Below are positions 61,854 through 64,000 of a stretch of 64,000 nt of DNA, in pieces. This stretch comes from Sporothrix humicola (Eukaryota; Ascomycota; Sordariomycetes; Ophiostomatales; Ophiostomataceae), in the NCBI GenBank assembly GCA_021396245.1, contig WNYE01000114.1:1-64000 (forward strand). The letters are read 5' to 3'. How positions within the stretch are numbered: position 1 is the first letter of the stretch; each line of letters begins with the position of its first letter. The position numbers and the translations under genes were made by a program. Below the pieces are notes generated by a model. The model did no database searches and was not told the origin of the DNA. It was given only the letters and a program-made list of their open reading frames with translations.

Positions 61854-63713
61854 TCAAAATACGTCATCAGGATTCGGCTTTCGCGTAGGCGTTGCTCCCA
61901 GGCTCTCCAGTCCTCGCTGAACTGGATAGTCACCGGCTAGACCTGGTGGAAGAGACCGCAATGGTGACTGGCCCAGGTTTGGCATGGTTCGTAGCGGCGA
62001 CTGCGTATTGTCAGTCGGAGCACCAGGTGTAAATGCAACAGCTGCTGTTGGTGCACTGGTGCCCAGCACCCTCTGATATTTGGCAGCTGCCGCATCTAGA
62101 ATGGCTTGGACCTCCGTTTCACGCGCTGTAATCTCGGCCTTTTCCTGCTCCACCTCAGCCAGCCTTCGTCGGTGTTGTGCAGCGTCTACCTCAAGCGCTG
62201 CGACCGCACTCTGCATCTGCTGAAGGCACGTCGCCAGGTCGGGAAGTGGCCGCATTTGCGGGATGGGAACAGTGCCCTGGACGCCGTGCTCCAGACCGTC
62301 GTCTTCTGCGCCCATTCGTGTCTTTTGCAGACCATCCATGCCTGCGCGTGTCTGTGCAGCATCGTAGGCAGCTCTCCGTTCCGCTTCCGAGTCGTCGCCG
62401 CTGTCGTCGGCCAGTTGACCGTCGCCGTCACCGCCCGCTTCGGCCGCATTGATGAGCGCTGCCATCTCTTCTTTCCGTTTCTTCCGTGCAGCGCGTTCGG
62501 CTTTCCGGCCAATCGACAGTGCCTCCTTTTCCTCGACAAACTCGTCAAAGCCTTCACCCAGATCCTCGTCTTCGCGCACCAGCCGCGTCATTTCCTTCTC
62601 CTTCTTCTTGCGCTTCTGCTCGTCGGTCAGCAGCGAAATGTATTCGCCATTGGCCTCGGCCTCGTCTTCGTCGTCCATAGCCTCGCCTTCCAACTTGCGT
62701 CGTGCACGGCGGTCTTTGCGCTCTTGGATCTCAGTGGCAGTAAGGACCGTGGCAGCAGGAGCCGGCGCACCCAATCCTGCAATGGCTGAAGAACCATCCG
62801 ATTTCTGAAGACCCAGTTCAGACTCATCAACGACCATGGCGCCGTCCAGTTCGGACGGGTCAAGGTCCATGACATCGTCGCTGTTGGCATTCCCGTTTCG
62901 TTTCCGTAAAGATGCCAGGTTTTGGGGTGTGTTGGGTGTCGAGCTCTGCAGTTCGTCCAGATAGGCTTGGCTATACCGTGGCCGGTCGTCATCGTCATCT
63001 CGGTCAACTGGTTTGCTCGTCTTCTCATCGTCGTCGCTGTCGTTGGCTCGGTGCCTTGTCGGTAGCCGGCCAGAAAGGGATTTGCGAAAGGCGTTGGTCT
63101 CGAGCACACGCTGCGTCAAAGACGAGCCACCTCCAGCCCGTTTGTTCGGCGTCACGACAACAGGTCCGCTGTCATCTTCGTCGTCATCGTCACCACCGCC
63201 CACCCCACCAAACGAAAGTTGTGACGATGTAGACGCTGTTGACAGTCGTTTTCTGGTTTTTCGAGATCCAGAGCGGCCAAGTGCAGGGCGGACCACGACA
63301 GGCCCTTCGTCTTCTTCATTTCTGCTTTCGTTTCCGTCGTTTCCTTCTGTACTCGTTGGTATGGTCGCGCCTTCATCGGCTGTAGTTTGCGCGCTGCTAT
63401 CGTCGAGGTCTCCTCCGCCGCCCAGTCCGCCTTCGGAGTCGGCAATGTTGATACTGCGGCGCAAGGCCGACTGTTTGAGTGGCCGTTTGCCAAATCGGAC
63501 GGGCTGAACAACGGGTTCAGAAGATTGGTCTGTAGGAAAGAAAATCAGAGCATCGGTCAGCCTTGAACGCGCATCAGCAAGAGTAGTGGAGGTTAAACTC
63601 GAAAGAGGTATTGGTATTGATTGCAACTCACCCTCGCCGGAACTGCCCTGCGGCTCGTCCTCGTCGTCAAACGTCGATATCCGCCGCCCCTTGCGCTTTG
63701 TGAATAAACTCAT
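61854..63713 (-). CDS. NTR2: Nineteen-complex-related protein 2 (Ntr2)-like splicing factor
   Basis: A nuclear protein expected to act with Ntr1 and Prp43 in spliceosome disassembly. Exon 1 is 63713-63632 (MSLFTKRKGRRISTFDDEDE) and exon 2 is 63529-61854. The 102-bp intron has GTGAGT and TTTCCTACAG ends and contains no in-frame stop, so an unspliced mRNA would insert 34 residues. The spliced product has 585 residues. Most of the N-terminal half is disordered and acidic/Ser-rich, with a conserved basic patch VVQPVRFGKRPLKQSALRRS. The middle holds YSQAYLDELQSSTPNTPQNL, the characteristic Ntr2/GCFC segment. A Lys/Glu-rich helical stretch follows, then a coiled coil (CLQQMQSAVAALEVDAAQHR and onward). 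The family assignment rests on those two segments. Confidence 0.8.
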   Translation of the reverse strand: MSLFTKRKGRRISTFDDEDEPQGSSGEGELQSIPIPLSSLTSTTLADARSRLTDALIFFPTDQSSEPVVQPVRFGKRPLKQSALRRSINIADSEGGLGGGGDLDDSSAQTTADEGATIPTSTEGNDGNESRNEEDEGPVVVRPALGRSGSRKTRKRLSTASTSSQLSFGGVGGGDDDDEDDSGPVVVTPNKRAGGGSSLTQRVLETNAFRKSLSGRLPTRHRANDSDDDEKTSKPVDRDDDDDRPRYSQAYLDELQSSTPNTPQNLASLRKRNGNANSDDVMDLDPSELDGAMVVDESELGLQKSDGSSAIAGLGAPAPAATVLTATEIQERKDRRARRKLEGEAMDDEDEAEANGEYISLLTDEQKRKKKEKEMTRLVREDEDLGEGFDEFVEEKEALSIGRKAERAARKKRKEEMAALINAAEAGGDGDGQLADDSGDDSEAERRAAYDAAQTRAGMDGLQKTRMGAEDDGLEHGVQGTVPIPQMRPLPDLATCLQQMQSAVAALEVDAAQHRRRLAEVEQEKAEITARETEVQAILDAAAAKYQRVLGTSAPTAAVAFTPGAPTDNTQSPLRTMPNLGQSPLRSLPPGLAGDYPVQRGLESLGATPTRKPNPDDVF

Positions 63714-64000
63714 TTTGTCGGTGTTGTTGATCTGAAGTAGGGCAAACGGAAAGAAGGAGTGAGGTTGTTGCCTCTACAGGCAACTTTCACGCATCGCGAC
63801 TTTATCTTATCGGCACGTGACTGCATCTTCTAAATTTTGGTGGTCGCGCCCGCCAAAAAGCTAGCCACAGCCTGGCCGGCAGCCTATCGACAAACTGCCC
63901 AAACGGTTGTCGCGTTTTGAAGCTTCCTTTCGACGACCTCCTACTCGATCTCGACTTGCTCCTTTCCACAACACCACCTCCCCTCCACAACCACCAGCGC
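63714..64000. promoter_or_regulatory. Upstream region at the window end
   Basis: Promoter of the Ntr2-like gene. The last 60 bases are C/A-rich, like a fungal 5' leader, and may belong to a plus-strand gene beyond the window. Confidence 0.3.

Overview
The window looks like one end of a scaffold from a filamentous ascomycete, most likely a Sordariomycete. The evidence is short GT-AG introns (56-102 bp) with CTAAC/CTGAC branch sites before the acceptor, GC-rich coding sequence, T/C-rich and AT-rich spacers, and gene families typical of that class: a cyclophilin with an alternative mitochondrial leader, a DUF3425 bZIP factor, a single-exon HPIH-type HMG-CoA reductase and a Vps3844-family protein. 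Genus cannot be assigned from the sequence alone. I see no tRNA, rRNA, CRISPR array or intact transposon.

Region 1 (1-7464) is a small accessory-looking locus: a sulfatase cut off at the scaffold edge by homopolymer junk, a divergent bZIP/DUF3425 regulator, a TRI12-type MFS exporter with a one-base frameshift, and a 14-TM vacuolar/DHA2 transporter. All three spacers carry the same two short elements (TGTGACACCGCAT-like and CCGGGGAAG-like), some as exact 13- and 16-mers. This suggests one regulon, perhaps under the adjacent bZIP factor.

Region 2 (7465-14800) is about 7.3 kb without an intact gene. It holds a decayed reading frame with two TAG stops, a dense TGTTCA/TGAACA cluster around a perfect hairpin, diverged intron-like repeat units, a 123-bp foldback element and a 13-bp minisatellite.

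Region 3 (14801-39920) is mostly housekeeping: Ent3-type epsin, nicotinamidase, cyclophilin, RNA polymerase III subunit Rpc34, dihydroorotase, a DHA2 exporter, HMG-CoA reductase (behind a 4.5-kb gene-free stretch), the co-chaperone Sti1 and a hemerythrin-domain protein.

Region 4 (40660-56959) looks catabolic. It has a secreted GH3 beta-xylosidase, a dihydropyrimidinase/hydantoinase, two paralogous small Cys/His-rich proteins of unknown function, a nucleoside hydrolase, an MFS sugar porter, a xylitol-dehydrogenase-like enzyme and an intracellular GH2 beta-mannosidase. A GGCTAAA site upstream of the xylosidase and three GATA sites upstream of the hydantoinase fit carbon- and nitrogen-source control. 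Xylosidase, sugar porter and xylitol dehydrogenase would form a partial xylose-use route; nucleoside hydrolase and hydantoinase a partial nucleoside/pyrimidine salvage route.

Region 5 (58070-64000) holds three conserved genes: a mitochondrial-looking protein of unknown function, a Vps3844-type membrane protein and an Ntr2-like splicing factor.
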